Shown here one piece after another: positions 15,222 to 24,304 of a DNA stretch of 64,000 bases. Position 1 is the first letter of the stretch, and each line of letters opens with the position of its first letter. The stretch is taken from positions 62,001-126,000 of the forward strand of contig CAWCXA010000019.1 in assembly GCA_963799425.1 (NCBI GenBank). Direction: 5' to 3'. The DNA is from CAVWSM01 sp963799425. Lineage in GTDB: Bacteria; Actinomycetota; Actinomycetes; Jiangellales; Jiangellaceae. The notes beneath the pieces are model-generated. The model worked only from the letters and a program-made list of their open reading frames with translations. It searched no databases and was not told the DNA's origin. The position numbers and the translations under genes are program-made.

Positions 15222-17903
15222 TCAAGGTGATGTGACCGGCGTCTCGGGATGTGAGACTGGCGTCCGCGATGCGGTACGGACTGCGCCTACCTCGGGGTAC
15301 GGGATGCGGCCGAGCGTGAGCAGGCGCTCGACCCCTTCGGCGTCCACCGGGCCGGAAAACAGGAAGCCCTGGCCCCGGTGGCACCCCATCCGCGCCAGCC
15401 GGCGGGCCTGATCTGGACGCTCGACGCCCTCGGCCGTCACGCCAAGCCCGAGCTCGAGCGCCAGTCGGATCATGGCCGAGAGCACGGCATCAGCCTGTGG
15501 GTCGCCTATGGCGCTGACGAAGCTGCGGTCGACCTTGACGACATCGACGGGCAGCATGCGCAGGTAGGACAGCGACGAATAGCCGGTGCCGAAGTCGTCG
15601 AGGGCGAGCCGCACCCCGAGCGACTTGAGCTCGAGCAGCCGCTCCGTGCCGGTCTCGACGTCTTCGAGGAGCAGGCTCTCCGTGAGCTCGAGGGTGAGCG
15701 CACTCGGCGGGACACCGCTCTCGTTGAGCACGTCCCGTACGGCTTCGACGATGCCCGTGGTGATCTGTCCGACACTGAGGTTGACGGCGATCCCGATGTC
15801 GTGGCCCTTGGCCCGCCACCGTGCGGCCTGGCCGAGTGCCTGCTGCATCACCCATCGACCCAGCGGCACGATCTGCCCCGACGCCTCCGCGAACCGCACC
15901 AGCTCGGCCGGTGTCATGAGCGCGCCGCTGTCCGTACGCCATCTGACCAACGCCTCCAAGCCGACGACCCGGCCGGAACGCAACGCGACCACCGGCTGGT
16001 ACAAAAGCGCAAGGCTCTCCTCCCCCAGCGGCTGGGCCAGCAGCGAGCTGATGTCGGCCCGGGCGACGGCGTCGGCGAGGAGCTCCGGCCGGTAGGTCTC
16101 GATGCCGGGTACGCCCCGCATCTTGGCGGCGTACATCGCGAGGTCGGCGTTGCGGAGCAGCCCCTCCGCGTCGTACGGCCGCTCGGCGAAGGCGACTCCG
16201 ATGCTTGCCGGCACTGGGAGCGGCCGGCCACCGACGGTGAACGGCCGCGCCATGGCCTCCGAGAGGCGCTTCGCCGCGGCGAGGACGTCTTCCGGACCGG
16301 CCCGGCGGGCGATGAGGATGGCGAACTCGTCGCCGCCGAACCGCGCGACCAGGTCGACCGGCGTGACCAGCCGCCGCATGCGCCGCGCCGCCTCGACGAG
16401 CACCCCGTCACCGGCGTCGTGGCCTTGCGTGTCGTTGACGTTCTTGAACTTGTCGAGGTCGAGGAAGAGCACGGCGGTCACGCCGTCGGCGTAGTTGGTC
16501 TGCAGCTCGGCGGTAAGCCGCTCGAGCAGCAACGACCGGTTGGGCAGTCCCGTGAGGGCGTCGTGGTAGGCGAGGTGCTTGAGACGGTCCTGCAAGCGGA
16601 TGCGCTCGGATATGTCGCGGAGATTGAGCAGCAGCCCTCGCTCGGTGCTCGTCACCGTCGACCCGGTGTAGCGCCAGCCGCCGTCTCCGGTGGCGACGCG
16701 CGCGTCGACGTGGGCGACGCCGCCGTGCGCACTGATGCGCTCCATGCGGCGGCGTACGGCCTCGCGGTCGGCGGGATGCAGCAGGTCGAGGACGTAGGCG
16801 CCGACCAGCGCTGCGGGGGGTTGGCCCAGCACGCGCTGCGCCGCGGGACTCACGTACGTCACCCGGCCTTCATCGTCCGTCACCATGATCACGTCGCTCG
16901 ATCCCAGGACCAGCGACCGGAAGTGATCCTCACTCGCAGCGAGCTCGTGCATGAGGTCGGCGGTATCGCGGATGGACGTCGCCTGCCGCAACACGAGTAC
17001 GACGACGACGCTGACCATGAGGCTGAGCGGCACGGCTCCGAGCCCATCGCCCATGAACGCCGCGATGGCGAGCACAATGCCGCAGCCACCCGCGATCGCG
17101 TACGGCAGTGCAAGCCGGGTCACACTGCCGCGCTGCGCGTGTCGCGGCAGCTGATCGGGCACCTCGTCGATCTGGTTGCCGCCGGCGAAGGCCACGTAGG
17201 CGACGAAGGCGGCGGTCATTGACAGCTCAGGCGCCCAAGACCCCGGTCGATAGCCGGCGACGACGATCATGAGGTCGCGGACGAGCAGCGCGACGAGACC
17301 GAGGACACGAGTGGAGGCACGTAGCCGCAATGGTGCGGAGCCGATCAGGGCCACGGTGCCGACCATGACGAGCAATCCGACTTCCAGCATCGCGGCGGCC
17401 AGTCGGAGAACGACGTGCACCTGGAGATCCGCGCCCGTGTTCGTCGGCTCGACCAGGAACGTCCAGGCCACTGCGCCCAGCGATCCGGTGGCGACCCAGC
17501 CATCGAGCGCGGCGCGCCAGAGTCCCCCGGGAGGATGCCTGACCTTCAGCGCGGCAAATGCGCCGGCCGCGCCGATGGCGAGAGTCGCCGCGAACACAGC
17601 CACGCTTCCCGGGACTGCGGTCGGCCGCTCGAAGTCGTCGGAGACGAAAAACCAGGCGAGGAGCAGCTCGCCGACCGCGTTGGCGAATGCCCACAACGCC
17701 AGCAGCCATCCGGCGGGACGGCTGACCCGCCGCCAGAACCCCACTCCGGCCCAGACCGCGAGCCCCGCGAGGGCCACGTGCGCCCAGCCGTCGGGCACCA
17801 CGAATCCGAAAACCAGCCCGATGATGAGCAACGCGGCCGCCGCCAGCAGCGCGTGCCTCGCCCAGCGCGGTGTGCTGGGCGAACTGGGCGCCGTCGCGGT
17901 CAT
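15222..17903 (-). CDS. Membrane PAS-GGDEF-EAL protein (cyclic-di-GMP metabolism)
   Basis: 893 aa. Residues 15-310 hold about eight hydrophobic helices (MASE-like membrane sensor). A PAS domain lies at about 325-435 (SSDVIMVTDDEGRVTYVSP). GGDEF at 523-527 in ARFGGDEFAIL is the diguanylate cyclase site; the inhibitory RxxD site is absent (TPVD at 514-517). The EAL domain has E650-A-L, ELTES, DDFGTGYSS at 769-777, K790 in VVKVDRSF and E825 in TAEGVE, so phosphodiesterase residues are retained. Both catalytic centres look intact. The sensed signal is unknown. The gene sits between ilvD and the ilvBNC leader with no obvious functional tie. Confidence 0.92.
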   Translation of the reverse strand: MTATAPSSPSTPRWARHALLAAAALLIIGLVFGFVVPDGWAHVALAGLAVWAGVGFWRRVSRPAGWLLALWAFANAVGELLLAWFFVSDDFERPTAVPGSVAVFAATLAIGAAGAFAALKVRHPPGGLWRAALDGWVATGSLGAVAWTFLVEPTNTGADLQVHVVLRLAAAMLEVGLLVMVGTVALIGSAPLRLRASTRVLGLVALLVRDLMIVVAGYRPGSWAPELSMTAAFVAYVAFAGGNQIDEVPDQLPRHAQRGSVTRLALPYAIAGGCGIVLAIAAFMGDGLGAVPLSLMVSVVVVLVLRQATSIRDTADLMHELAASEDHFRSLVLGSSDVIMVTDDEGRVTYVSPAAQRVLGQPPAALVGAYVLDLLHPADREAVRRRMERISAHGGVAHVDARVATGDGGWRYTGSTVTSTERGLLLNLRDISERIRLQDRLKHLAYHDALTGLPNRSLLLERLTAELQTNYADGVTAVLFLDLDKFKNVNDTQGHDAGDGVLVEAARRMRRLVTPVDLVARFGGDEFAILIARRAGPEDVLAAAKRLSEAMARPFTVGGRPLPVPASIGVAFAERPYDAEGLLRNADLAMYAAKMRGVPGIETYRPELLADAVARADISSLLAQPLGEESLALLYQPVVALRSGRVVGLEALVRWRTDSGALMTPAELVRFAEASGQIVPLGRWVMQQALGQAARWRAKGHDIGIAVNLSVGQITTGIVEAVRDVLNESGVPPSALTLELTESLLLEDVETGTERLLELKSLGVRLALDDFGTGYSSLSYLRMLPVDVVKVDRSFVSAIGDPQADAVLSAMIRLALELGLGVTAEGVERPDQARRLARMGCHRGQGFLFSGPVDAEGVERLLTLGRIPYPEVGAVRTASRTPVSHPETPVTSP

Positions 17904-17963
17904 GCCCCCTAGTGTGCCGTCCCGGTCGAGACCGTCATGCCGGATCGAAGTCGAAAGCCGGTG

Positions 17964-19649
17964 TCAGTCGCAGACTGCGCCGCGAGCGGCGGACTGGACG
18001 AGCCGGACGTACTTGGCGAGCACGCCGCGGGTGTACTTCGGCGGGAGCGGCGCCCAGCCTTGGCTGCGCGCTTCCAGCTCGGGGGGGTCGACGAGCAGAT
18101 CGAGCGTACGGGCGCTGACGTCGAGCCGGATCCGATCGCGGTCCCGCACGTACGCAATCGGCCCACCGTCCACGGCTTCGGGCGCGACATGCCCGATGCA
18201 GAGCCCGGTCGTGCCGCCGGAGAACCGCCCGTCGGTCACGAGGAGTACGTCCTTGCCGAGGCCCGCACCCTTGATGGCACCGGTGACGGCGAGCATCTCA
18301 CGCATGCCGGGGCCGCCCTTCGGACCCTCGTAACGGATCACCACGACGTCACCGGCCTCGAGCTCGCCCTTCTCGACTGCGTCCATCGCTGCGCGCTCGC
18401 CGTCGAAGACCCTTGCCCGGCCCTCGAAGACGGTCTCGTCGAAGCCGGCGGTCTTGACGACCGCTCCTTCGGGCGCGAACGACCCGCGCAGGATCGTCAG
18501 ACCGCCAGTGGCGTGGATCGGGTTGGCGATCTCGCGAATGATGTGGCCGTCTGGGTCGGGTGGGTTGATGTCGGCCAGGTTCTCTGCCACGGTCTTGCCG
18601 GTGACGGTGAGCGCGTCGCCATGCAGCAGCCCCGCGTCGAGCAGGGCCTTCATGACGACCGGGATGCCGCCGACGCGGTCGACGTCGCTCATCACGTAGC
18701 GGCCGAACGGCTTGAAGTCACCGAGGTGCGGCACCTTCGATCCGATGCGGTTGAAGTCGTCGAGGTCGAGCTCGACCTCGGCTTCGTGCGCGATGGCCAG
18801 TAGGTGGAGCACGGCGTTGGTCGAGCCGCCGAGCGCCATGACGACGGCGATGGCGTTCTCGAACGCGTCGCGGGTCATGATCTGGCGGGCAGTGATGCCC
18901 AGGCGGAGCAGGTTGACGACGGCCTCGCCGCTCTTGCGTGCGTACGTGTCGCGGCGCCGGTCGACCGCCGGGGGCGCCGAACTGCCGGGTAGTGCCATGC
19001 CGAGCGCCTCGGCAGCGGAGGCCATCGTGTTGGCGGTGTACATGCCGCCGCAGGCACCCTCGCCGGGGCAGATGGCCTTCTCGATCTCGGTGACCTGCTC
19101 GCGAGTGATCTTGCCGGCGGCGCACGCGCCGACCGCCTCGAACGCATCGATGATTGTGACGTCCCGGTCGCCGATGCGGCCCGGCAGGATGCTGCCCGCA
19201 TAGACAAAGACAGCCGCGAGGTCGAGCCGGGCGGCGGCCATGAGCATGCCGGGCAGGCTCTTGTCGCAGCCGGCCAGGAGCACGCTGCCGTCGAGGCGTT
19301 CGGCCTGCATCACCGTCTCGACGCTGTCGGCGATCACCTCGCGGGACACCAGCGAGAAGTGCATCCCTTCGTGCCCCATCGCGATGCCGTCGGACACCGA
19401 GATCGTGCCGAACTCAAGCGGGAACCCGCCCGCCGCGTGGACGCCGTCCTTGACTGCCTTGGCCAGCCGGTCGAGGGACAGGTTGCAGGGGGTGATCTCG
19501 TTCCAGCTCGACGCTACGCCGATCTGCGGCTTCTCCCAGTCGTCGTCACCCATGCCTACCGCGCGGAGCATCCCTCTGGCGGCCGTCTTCTCGATGCCGT
19601 CGGTGACGTCGCGCGAACGGGGCTTGAGGTCGTGGAGGGTGTCCGTCAT
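17964..19649 (-). CDS. ilvD: Dihydroxy-acid dehydratase
   Basis: 561 aa. Dehydrates dihydroxyisovalerate and dihydroxymethylvalerate, the step after IlvC. Fe-S ligand cysteines lie in ITPCN, LAGCDKSLPG and CPGEGACGGMYTANTM. The Mg and substrate region DGRFSGGTTGLCIGHVAPEA is complete. The ATG at 19649 begins MTDTLHDLKPRSRDVTDGI. Monocistronic, or read into the GGDEF/EAL gene 60 bp downstream. With ilvBNC it completes the common valine/isoleucine pathway apart from the transaminase. Confidence 0.97.
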   Translation of the reverse strand: MTDTLHDLKPRSRDVTDGIEKTAARGMLRAVGMGDDDWEKPQIGVASSWNEITPCNLSLDRLAKAVKDGVHAAGGFPLEFGTISVSDGIAMGHEGMHFSLVSREVIADSVETVMQAERLDGSVLLAGCDKSLPGMLMAAARLDLAAVFVYAGSILPGRIGDRDVTIIDAFEAVGACAAGKITREQVTEIEKAICPGEGACGGMYTANTMASAAEALGMALPGSSAPPAVDRRRDTYARKSGEAVVNLLRLGITARQIMTRDAFENAIAVVMALGGSTNAVLHLLAIAHEAEVELDLDDFNRIGSKVPHLGDFKPFGRYVMSDVDRVGGIPVVMKALLDAGLLHGDALTVTGKTVAENLADINPPDPDGHIIREIANPIHATGGLTILRGSFAPEGAVVKTAGFDETVFEGRARVFDGERAAMDAVEKGELEAGDVVVIRYEGPKGGPGMREMLAVTGAIKGAGLGKDVLLVTDGRFSGGTTGLCIGHVAPEAVDGGPIAYVRDRDRIRLDVSARTLDLLVDPPELEARSQGWAPLPPKYTRGVLAKYVRLVQSAARGAVCD

Positions 19650-19728
19650 GGCCGCAGCCTACGACCGCGTCCGAGGCGTGGGACGGCTGGTCCAGCACCC
19701 GGACGCCGCGGCACCCGGTTCGCGAATG

Positions 19729-19768
19729 ATCCGACATCGGCGATGCCATGGCGCCGCAGTTGTCGGAT
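19729..19768. repeat. Palindromic repeat family B, copy 1
   Basis: A 40-bp element bounded by ATCCGACA and TGTCGGAT with a CATGGCGCC-rich centre. Read on the minus strand it matches the element at 31311-31350 at 34 of 40 positions. It lies downstream of the VOC gene and upstream of ilvD, both minus strand, and could terminate the VOC transcript. Confidence 0.7.
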
Positions 19769-19789
19769 GATCGCGGGGCAGGGCGGCGG

Positions 19790-20209
19790 TCAGGCGACGC
19801 AGAACTCGTTGCCCTCGGGGTCGGCCATGACGACGCCGTGGCCGTTGTTCTCCCGGACCGTGCGCCCGCCGGCTGCCGTCAGCAGCTTCACGTGTTGGGC
19901 GATGCGGGTCTGCCGCTCATCGGGAGTGCCCGAGCCGGAGACAAAGATGTCAAAGTGCATGCGGTTCTTGGCGACCTTGGGCTCGGGCACCTGCTGTAGG
20001 AACAGCCGCGGGCCTCGACCCGTCAGGTCGTGCAGCCAGGCGCCATCGTCCTGGTCGTCGTCGGACAGGTCGAACTGCGCGAGCCACTCCTCGCGCGTGG
20101 TGTACGGGGCCGGCGGAGGCTCGTCTTCGTAGCCGAGGGCAAGCTTCCAGAACTCCGCCAACACCGACGGTTGATGGCAGTCGAGTGTGACGCCGATGCG
20201 AGAGATCAC
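19790..20209 (-). CDS. VOC (glyoxalase/bleomycin-resistance fold) protein
   Basis: 139 aa, GTG start at 20209 with GGAGCG upstream and 11 bp after the BNR-repeat gene. Two beta-alpha-beta halves: ISRIGVTLDCHQPSVLAEFW and the C-terminal AAGGRTVRENNGHGVVMADPEGNEFCV, ending in the family's DPEGNEF motif. The first half shows HQPS where a metal ligand often lies, and Glu is present in GNEF. The function is likely a small-molecule binding or resistance protein; substrate unknown. Confidence 0.8.
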   Translation of the reverse strand: MISRIGVTLDCHQPSVLAEFWKLALGYEDEPPPAPYTTREEWLAQFDLSDDDQDDGAWLHDLTGRGPRLFLQQVPEPKVAKNRMHFDIFVSGSGTPDERQTRIAQHVKLLTAAGGRTVRENNGHGVVMADPEGNEFCVA

Positions 20210-20220
20210 AGACGCTCCGA

Positions 20221-21309
20221 TCAGGTGAGTGTCGCTGCGCGGACGCAAAGCACATCCGGTAAGTGTTCAGCCACGACCTGCCAGGACTCCCCCTCGTCAG
20301 CGCTCGCATAGACCAGGCCGTCGCGAGTGCCGAGATAGAACCCGGCAGGGTCGGCGTCGTCGGCGCAGAACGCGTCGCGCAGCACGACGCCGTAGTAGCC
20401 GTCCGGCAGATCGCCGGCACCCAGCTCGCGCCACGACTCACCCGCGTCATCCGTGCGCCACACCCGGGCCTTGCCGTCGGGTGGGACCCGCTCACTTCCG
20501 GAGACCACCGGGAACACGTAGGCGGTCTCGGGTCGGTGCGGGTGCACGACGACCGGGAAGCCGAAGTCGGCCGGGAGGCCGTCCGCGATCGACGCCCACG
20601 AGGACCCGCCGTCGTCCGATCGGAAGACGCCGCCGTGGTTCTGCGCGAACAGCAGGTCGGGGCGTGCCGAGTGCCGCGCCACCTTGTGCACACACTGACC
20701 GAACTCCGGGTAGGGCTCCGGCGCGAAGTCGACCCGGATGCCCGCGTTGGACGGCGACCAGCTCGCGGCGCCATCAGTGGTGCGGTAGACGCCGCCCGTC
20801 GACATCGCAACAAGCACCGAGTCGTCGTCCGTCGGATGAGGCAACACCGTGTGGATGGCCTGGCCACCGAACCCCGCACCCCACTCGGGGCGATGCGGGT
20901 GGTCCCAGAGGGCGCGGACGAGCTCGAACGAAACTCCGCCGTCGTTCGACCGCCACAGCGCCGACGGCTCACTGCCTGCCCAGACGACCCCAGGTCGGTC
21001 TGCCGTGTCGGGCACCAGCTGCCAGACCCGCTCCAGGCTGGCCCCGGTGTCCTCGGGAAACTTGACGGCACCCGGGACCGGCTCCACCCACGTGGCACCC
21101 AGATCGTCGGAGTGGAACACCGACGGACCCCAGTGCTCGCTGGTCGCGCCCACCAGGACCCGCGGTCGCTCACCACGGGTGTCGAGCGCAGCGGCGTAGA
21201 TGCCCTGCATGAGAAAGTGCGGACCGTCGAGACGCCACGAATGACGGTCATCGCTGCGCCCGATCCACAATCCCTTGCGAGTCCCGATGAGGAGCACGAC
21301 CTCAGACAT
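20221..21309 (-). CDS. BNR/sialidase-like beta-propeller protein
   Basis: 362 aa. Repeated Asp-box motifs mark a multi-bladed propeller: HSDDLGATW, RSNDGGVSFE, RTTDGAASW, RSDDGGSSW, RTDDAGESW and ASADEGESW. No signal peptide is visible and sialidase catalytic residues (Arg triad, Tyr/Glu) are not evident, so glycosidase activity should not be assumed. It starts at ATG 21309, overlapping the end of the 2-hydroxyacid dehydrogenase gene by 8 nt, and precedes the VOC gene; the three look like one operon. Confidence 0.75.
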   Translation of the reverse strand: MSEVVLLIGTRKGLWIGRSDDRHSWRLDGPHFLMQGIYAAALDTRGERPRVLVGATSEHWGPSVFHSDDLGATWVEPVPGAVKFPEDTGASLERVWQLVPDTADRPGVVWAGSEPSALWRSNDGGVSFELVRALWDHPHRPEWGAGFGGQAIHTVLPHPTDDDSVLVAMSTGGVYRTTDGAASWSPSNAGIRVDFAPEPYPEFGQCVHKVARHSARPDLLFAQNHGGVFRSDDGGSSWASIADGLPADFGFPVVVHPHRPETAYVFPVVSGSERVPPDGKARVWRTDDAGESWRELGAGDLPDGYYGVVLRDAFCADDADPAGFYLGTRDGLVYASADEGESWQVVAEHLPDVLCVRAATLT

Positions 21310-22240
21310 GGGTCGCACCGTACCCGCCAGGCACTACCACGTTGAGAAGGGGTCGCCCGTCCACGTACCGCGCGAGCTGCTCACGTACCAACGCCTGAGT
21401 ACGTGGCAAGAACGCGGTGCTGTTGCCGCCGACGTGTGGCGTGATCAAAACACCTGGCGCGCGCCACAACGGGTGGTCAACCGGCAACGGTTCTGGGTCG
21501 GTCACATCAAGCGCCGCCCGCAGCCGGCCGGACGACAGCTCCCCCAGCAAAGCCGAGGTATCGACAACCTTGCCGCGCGCGACATTGACGAGCAGCGCGC
21601 CGTCCTTCATCCGGGCCAGGAACGCCGCATCCACCATGCGATCCGTTTGCTCCGTCAGCGGCACGAGAAGTACAACCACGTGCGCCGTCGGCAGCAGGGT
21701 TGCCAACGAGTCGAACCCGTAGACGAGGTCCCGCGCCGTCCGTGCAACGCGTACGACCTCGCACTCGAACGGCACCAACCGCGACTCCAACGCCTCACCG
21801 ATCGAGCCGTAGCCCACGAGCAGGACACGCTTGTCGGCCAGCGAGTTGCGGGTGGCTTCCGACCACTCGCCCCGGTCCTGATTGCGCACAAAGTCCGGGA
21901 GCCCACGCAACGACGCCAGGATCAGCAGCGCGGCCAACTCGGCGGTGCTCGCGGAGTGGACGCCGCGCGCGTTGCACAGCGTCATGCCGGTCCGCAGGTA
22001 GGGCGCCAGGTGCTCATAGCCAGCGGTCTGCGTGAGCACGACCTCCAGCTCAGGCATCTCCCTGATGGGTTCGAGAACCTGTCGGCCGAACATGTACGGG
22101 ACGACGTAGAGGCGCGCCTCTTTGGCCTCCGGCGGCAGCGGGCCGGACCCGTCCCAGACGACAACATCGAGACGGTCCGGGATGCCGTCGAGGGCGTACG
22201 GGATCACGACACGTGGCGACGCACTGGGCACGGCGCTCAC
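21302..22240 (-). CDS. D-isomer-specific 2-hydroxyacid dehydrogenase
   Basis: 312 aa from the GTG at 22240, chosen because the following residues (SASPRVVIPYAL) begin the domain. An ATG at 22294 would add 18 weakly conserved residues and overlap the divergent gene's start. NAD-binding motif VLLVGYGSIGEALESRL; catalytic Arg in NVARGKVVDTSAL, acid Asp/Glu in DVTDPEPLP, and His in ITPHVGGNS. Reduces a 2-oxo acid or oxidises a D-hydroxy acid; substrate unknown. Divergent from the sugar dehydrogenase lipoprotein gene. Confidence 0.85.
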   Translation of the reverse strand: MSAVPSASPRVVIPYALDGIPDRLDVVVWDGSGPLPPEAKEARLYVVPYMFGRQVLEPIREMPELEVVLTQTAGYEHLAPYLRTGMTLCNARGVHSASTAELAALLILASLRGLPDFVRNQDRGEWSEATRNSLADKRVLLVGYGSIGEALESRLVPFECEVVRVARTARDLVYGFDSLATLLPTAHVVVLLVPLTEQTDRMVDAAFLARMKDGALLVNVARGKVVDTSALLGELSSGRLRAALDVTDPEPLPVDHPLWRAPGVLITPHVGGNSTAFLPRTQALVREQLARYVDGRPLLNVVVPGGYGATHV

Positions 22241-22283
22241 CGTATCCGCGTTCGACCAGCGCCCAGCCGCCGGATCTGCCACG

Positions 22284-23459
22284 ATGCGCGCCATGGCAGT
22301 ACGGGCGCTCGCCGACCGGTCCGTCCGCGCGGCCACCGCGGCCACGCTCACGCTGGCGCTCGTGGCCTGCAACGGCGATGACAACCCGCAGTCTCCGCAG
22401 GTGCCCAGTCCGGCAGGAGCGAACGCGACCACCGAGCCGAGCACCGAACCGCCGGCTCCAGCGGCACCAGCCCGGCCGCCGCAGGGCGTGCTCCGTCCCG
22501 CCGGCGCCACGGACGTCGCGACCGGCTTCACCAGTCCCTGGGGTCTTGCGTTCCTGCCCGACGGGTCCGCACTCGTCTCCGAACGTGACACTGCTCTGGT
22601 CAAGCGGGTCGCACCGGACGGCAGCGTCACCGAGGTCGGCGAGGTCGAGGGCGTGGCACACGGCGGCGAGGGCGGGCTGCTGGGTCTGGCAGTGGCGCCG
22701 ACGTTTGCACAGGAGCCCTGGGTCTACGCCTACTTCACCGCCGACGGCGACAACCGCATCGTCCGCATGCGCCTACAGGCCGGACGGCTTGGCCCAGCCG
22801 AAGCGGTGTTCGACGGCATCGCCAAGGCGGGCATCCACAACGGCGGCCGCATGGCCTTCGGACCCGACGGAATGTTGTACGTCGGTACGGGCGACGCGAG
22901 TGAGCGTCCAAGGTCCCAGGACATCGACTCACCCAACGGCAAGATCCTCCGGCTCGCCCCGGACGGTAGCGTCCCGGCGGATAACCCGTTCCCTGGGTCG
23001 CCCGTGTGGACGCTGGGCCACCGCAACGTCCAGGGCCTCGCCTTCGACGACGCCGGCCGACTGTGGGCCAGCGAGTTCGGCCAGAACACCTGGGACGAGC
23101 TGAATCGCATCGAGCCAGGCCAGAACTACGGCTGGCCGGTGGTCGAGGGCGCGGCCGGGGACGCCCGGTTCGTCGACCCAGTCGTGCAGTGGTCGACCGA
23201 CGACGCCTCGCCGAGCGGGGTCGCGCTCAGGGACGGCGTGGTGTTCATGGCCGCACTACGCGGAGCCCGGCTCTGGGTGATCCCCGTGCCTGACGCGCAG
23301 GTGGGCACGCCGGAGCCGTTCTTCGAGAGCGAGTTCGGCCGGCTGCGTACGGCGGCCATTGCACCGGACGGCTCACTGTGGCTCGTGACGAGCAACACCG
23401 ACGGCCGTGGTGCTCCGCGCGGCGGAGATGACCGCATCCTGCGGGTGACTCTCGGATGA
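22284..23459 (+). CDS. PQQ-type glucose/sorbosone dehydrogenase lipoprotein
   Basis: 391 aa from ATG 22284 (an ATG at 22293 is equally possible). A short signal peptide ends in the lipobox LALVAC, followed by a Pro/Ala/Glu-rich linker. The rest is a soluble-glucose-dehydrogenase propeller: GFTSPWGLAFLPDGSALV, the HGGEGGLLGLAVAP His loop, IHNGGRMAFGPDGMLYVGTG, GHRNVQGLAFD and GQNYGWPVVEG. These are the PQQ and Ca contacts of the family. Probably a surface lipoprotein oxidising sugars; many members have no proven cofactor. Its stop overlaps the DUF4097 gene start. Confidence 0.88.
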   Translation: MRAMAVRALADRSVRAATAATLTLALVACNGDDNPQSPQVPSPAGANATTEPSTEPPAPAAPARPPQGVLRPAGATDVATGFTSPWGLAFLPDGSALVSERDTALVKRVAPDGSVTEVGEVEGVAHGGEGGLLGLAVAPTFAQEPWVYAYFTADGDNRIVRMRLQAGRLGPAEAVFDGIAKAGIHNGGRMAFGPDGMLYVGTGDASERPRSQDIDSPNGKILRLAPDGSVPADNPFPGSPVWTLGHRNVQGLAFDDAGRLWASEFGQNTWDELNRIEPGQNYGWPVVEGAAGDARFVDPVVQWSTDDASPSGVALRDGVVFMAALRGARLWVIPVPDAQVGTPEPFFESEFGRLRTAAIAPDGSLWLVTSNTDGRGAPRGGDDRILRVTLG

Positions 23460-24304
23460 GTGACCAGGAGCAGCAGGTCGAGGTTCCGTTCCTCGGTGAG
23501 GAACGGCCCGACCCAGTGCGCCGATGGCTACGGATCGGGCTGCGGGTGCTCGGCGTTCTTGCCTTGCTTGCTCTGCTTCTCGTGTCGTGGATCTGGCTGT
23601 TCACCGACACGAGCCGTGACACCGACACCGTGCCAGACGTGACCGAGGTGGTTGTCCGCGTCGAGACAGGTGACGTGGAGTTCGTCGCCGCGGAGCGTAC
23701 TGACGTCGAGATCAACGTGCGCCGCAGGTCGTCCCCGCTCGCGGAGCCGTTCGTCGACATCCGCGCCGAGGGGCAGCGACTGGAGATCGAGTCCCGCTGC
23801 CAGGAGCGCCTACTACCGATCACGCTGGGGCCATGCCGTGCCGATCTCATCCTGACCGTACCGACCACTGCGACCATCGACGTCATCGTCATTCATGGCG
23901 ACGTCGCGGCGACCGGACTGGCCGGCCCGACCAGGCTGAGATCAATCGACGGCGCCGTGCGCATCGACTCGCAGGCCGGTGACCTGCAAGCCAGCACCGA
24001 GGTCGAGCCGCTGCGGGTGCAGGACCTGCGGGGCAACACAGCCGACCTGCGCAGCGTGTCCGGCGCGATCGAGGCAACCGTCTCGGCGCCGCTTGCCCAG
24101 CTGTCGGTCATCTCGCAACGGGGTGACGTCTCGCTGATCCTGCCGCCGGGCACCTACGCGGTCGACGCGACTTCCGACTCGGGGGCGATCAGGACCGACG
24201 ACGAGATCCTCAGCGACCCAGCCAACCCAGCGAAGGTGGTCGTGCGTACGACGTCCGGCGACATCCGCTTCGAGGTGCCAGAGCTCGAGCCGGCGAATGG
24301 CTGA
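23456..24304 (+). CDS. Membrane-anchored DUF4097-type beta-helix protein
   Basis: 282 aa, ATG 23456 overlapping the previous stop (ATGA). Residues about 23-50 form one transmembrane helix (LRVLGVLALLALLLVSWIWLF). The remainder is a repetitive beta structure with recurring GDV/GDI-type turns (VETGDVEFVAAERTD, IHGDVAATGL, SQRGDVSLI, TTSGDIRFEV), typical of the DUF4097 repeat superfamily. The domain should face outwards. Function unknown; such proteins are often linked to cell-envelope stress. The stop codon overlaps the first unit of a five-hairpin tandem array. Confidence 0.75.
   Translation: MSDQEQQVEVPFLGEERPDPVRRWLRIGLRVLGVLALLALLLVSWIWLFTDTSRDTDTVPDVTEVVVRVETGDVEFVAAERTDVEINVRRRSSPLAEPFVDIRAEGQRLEIESRCQERLLPITLGPCRADLILTVPTTATIDVIVIHGDVAATGLAGPTRLRSIDGAVRIDSQAGDLQASTEVEPLRVQDLRGNTADLRSVSGAIEATVSAPLAQLSVISQRGDVSLILPPGTYAVDATSDSGAIRTDDEILSDPANPAKVVVRTTSGDIRFEVPELEPANG

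Noticed and set aside
15378..17222. 614-codon + frame opposite the GGDEF/EAL gene
   Set aside because: No recognisable motif; the opposite strand has intact GGDEF and EAL signatures.
20221..21309. Sialidase
   Set aside because: Asp-box repeats are clear, but the Arg triad, Tyr/Glu residues and a secretion signal were not found.
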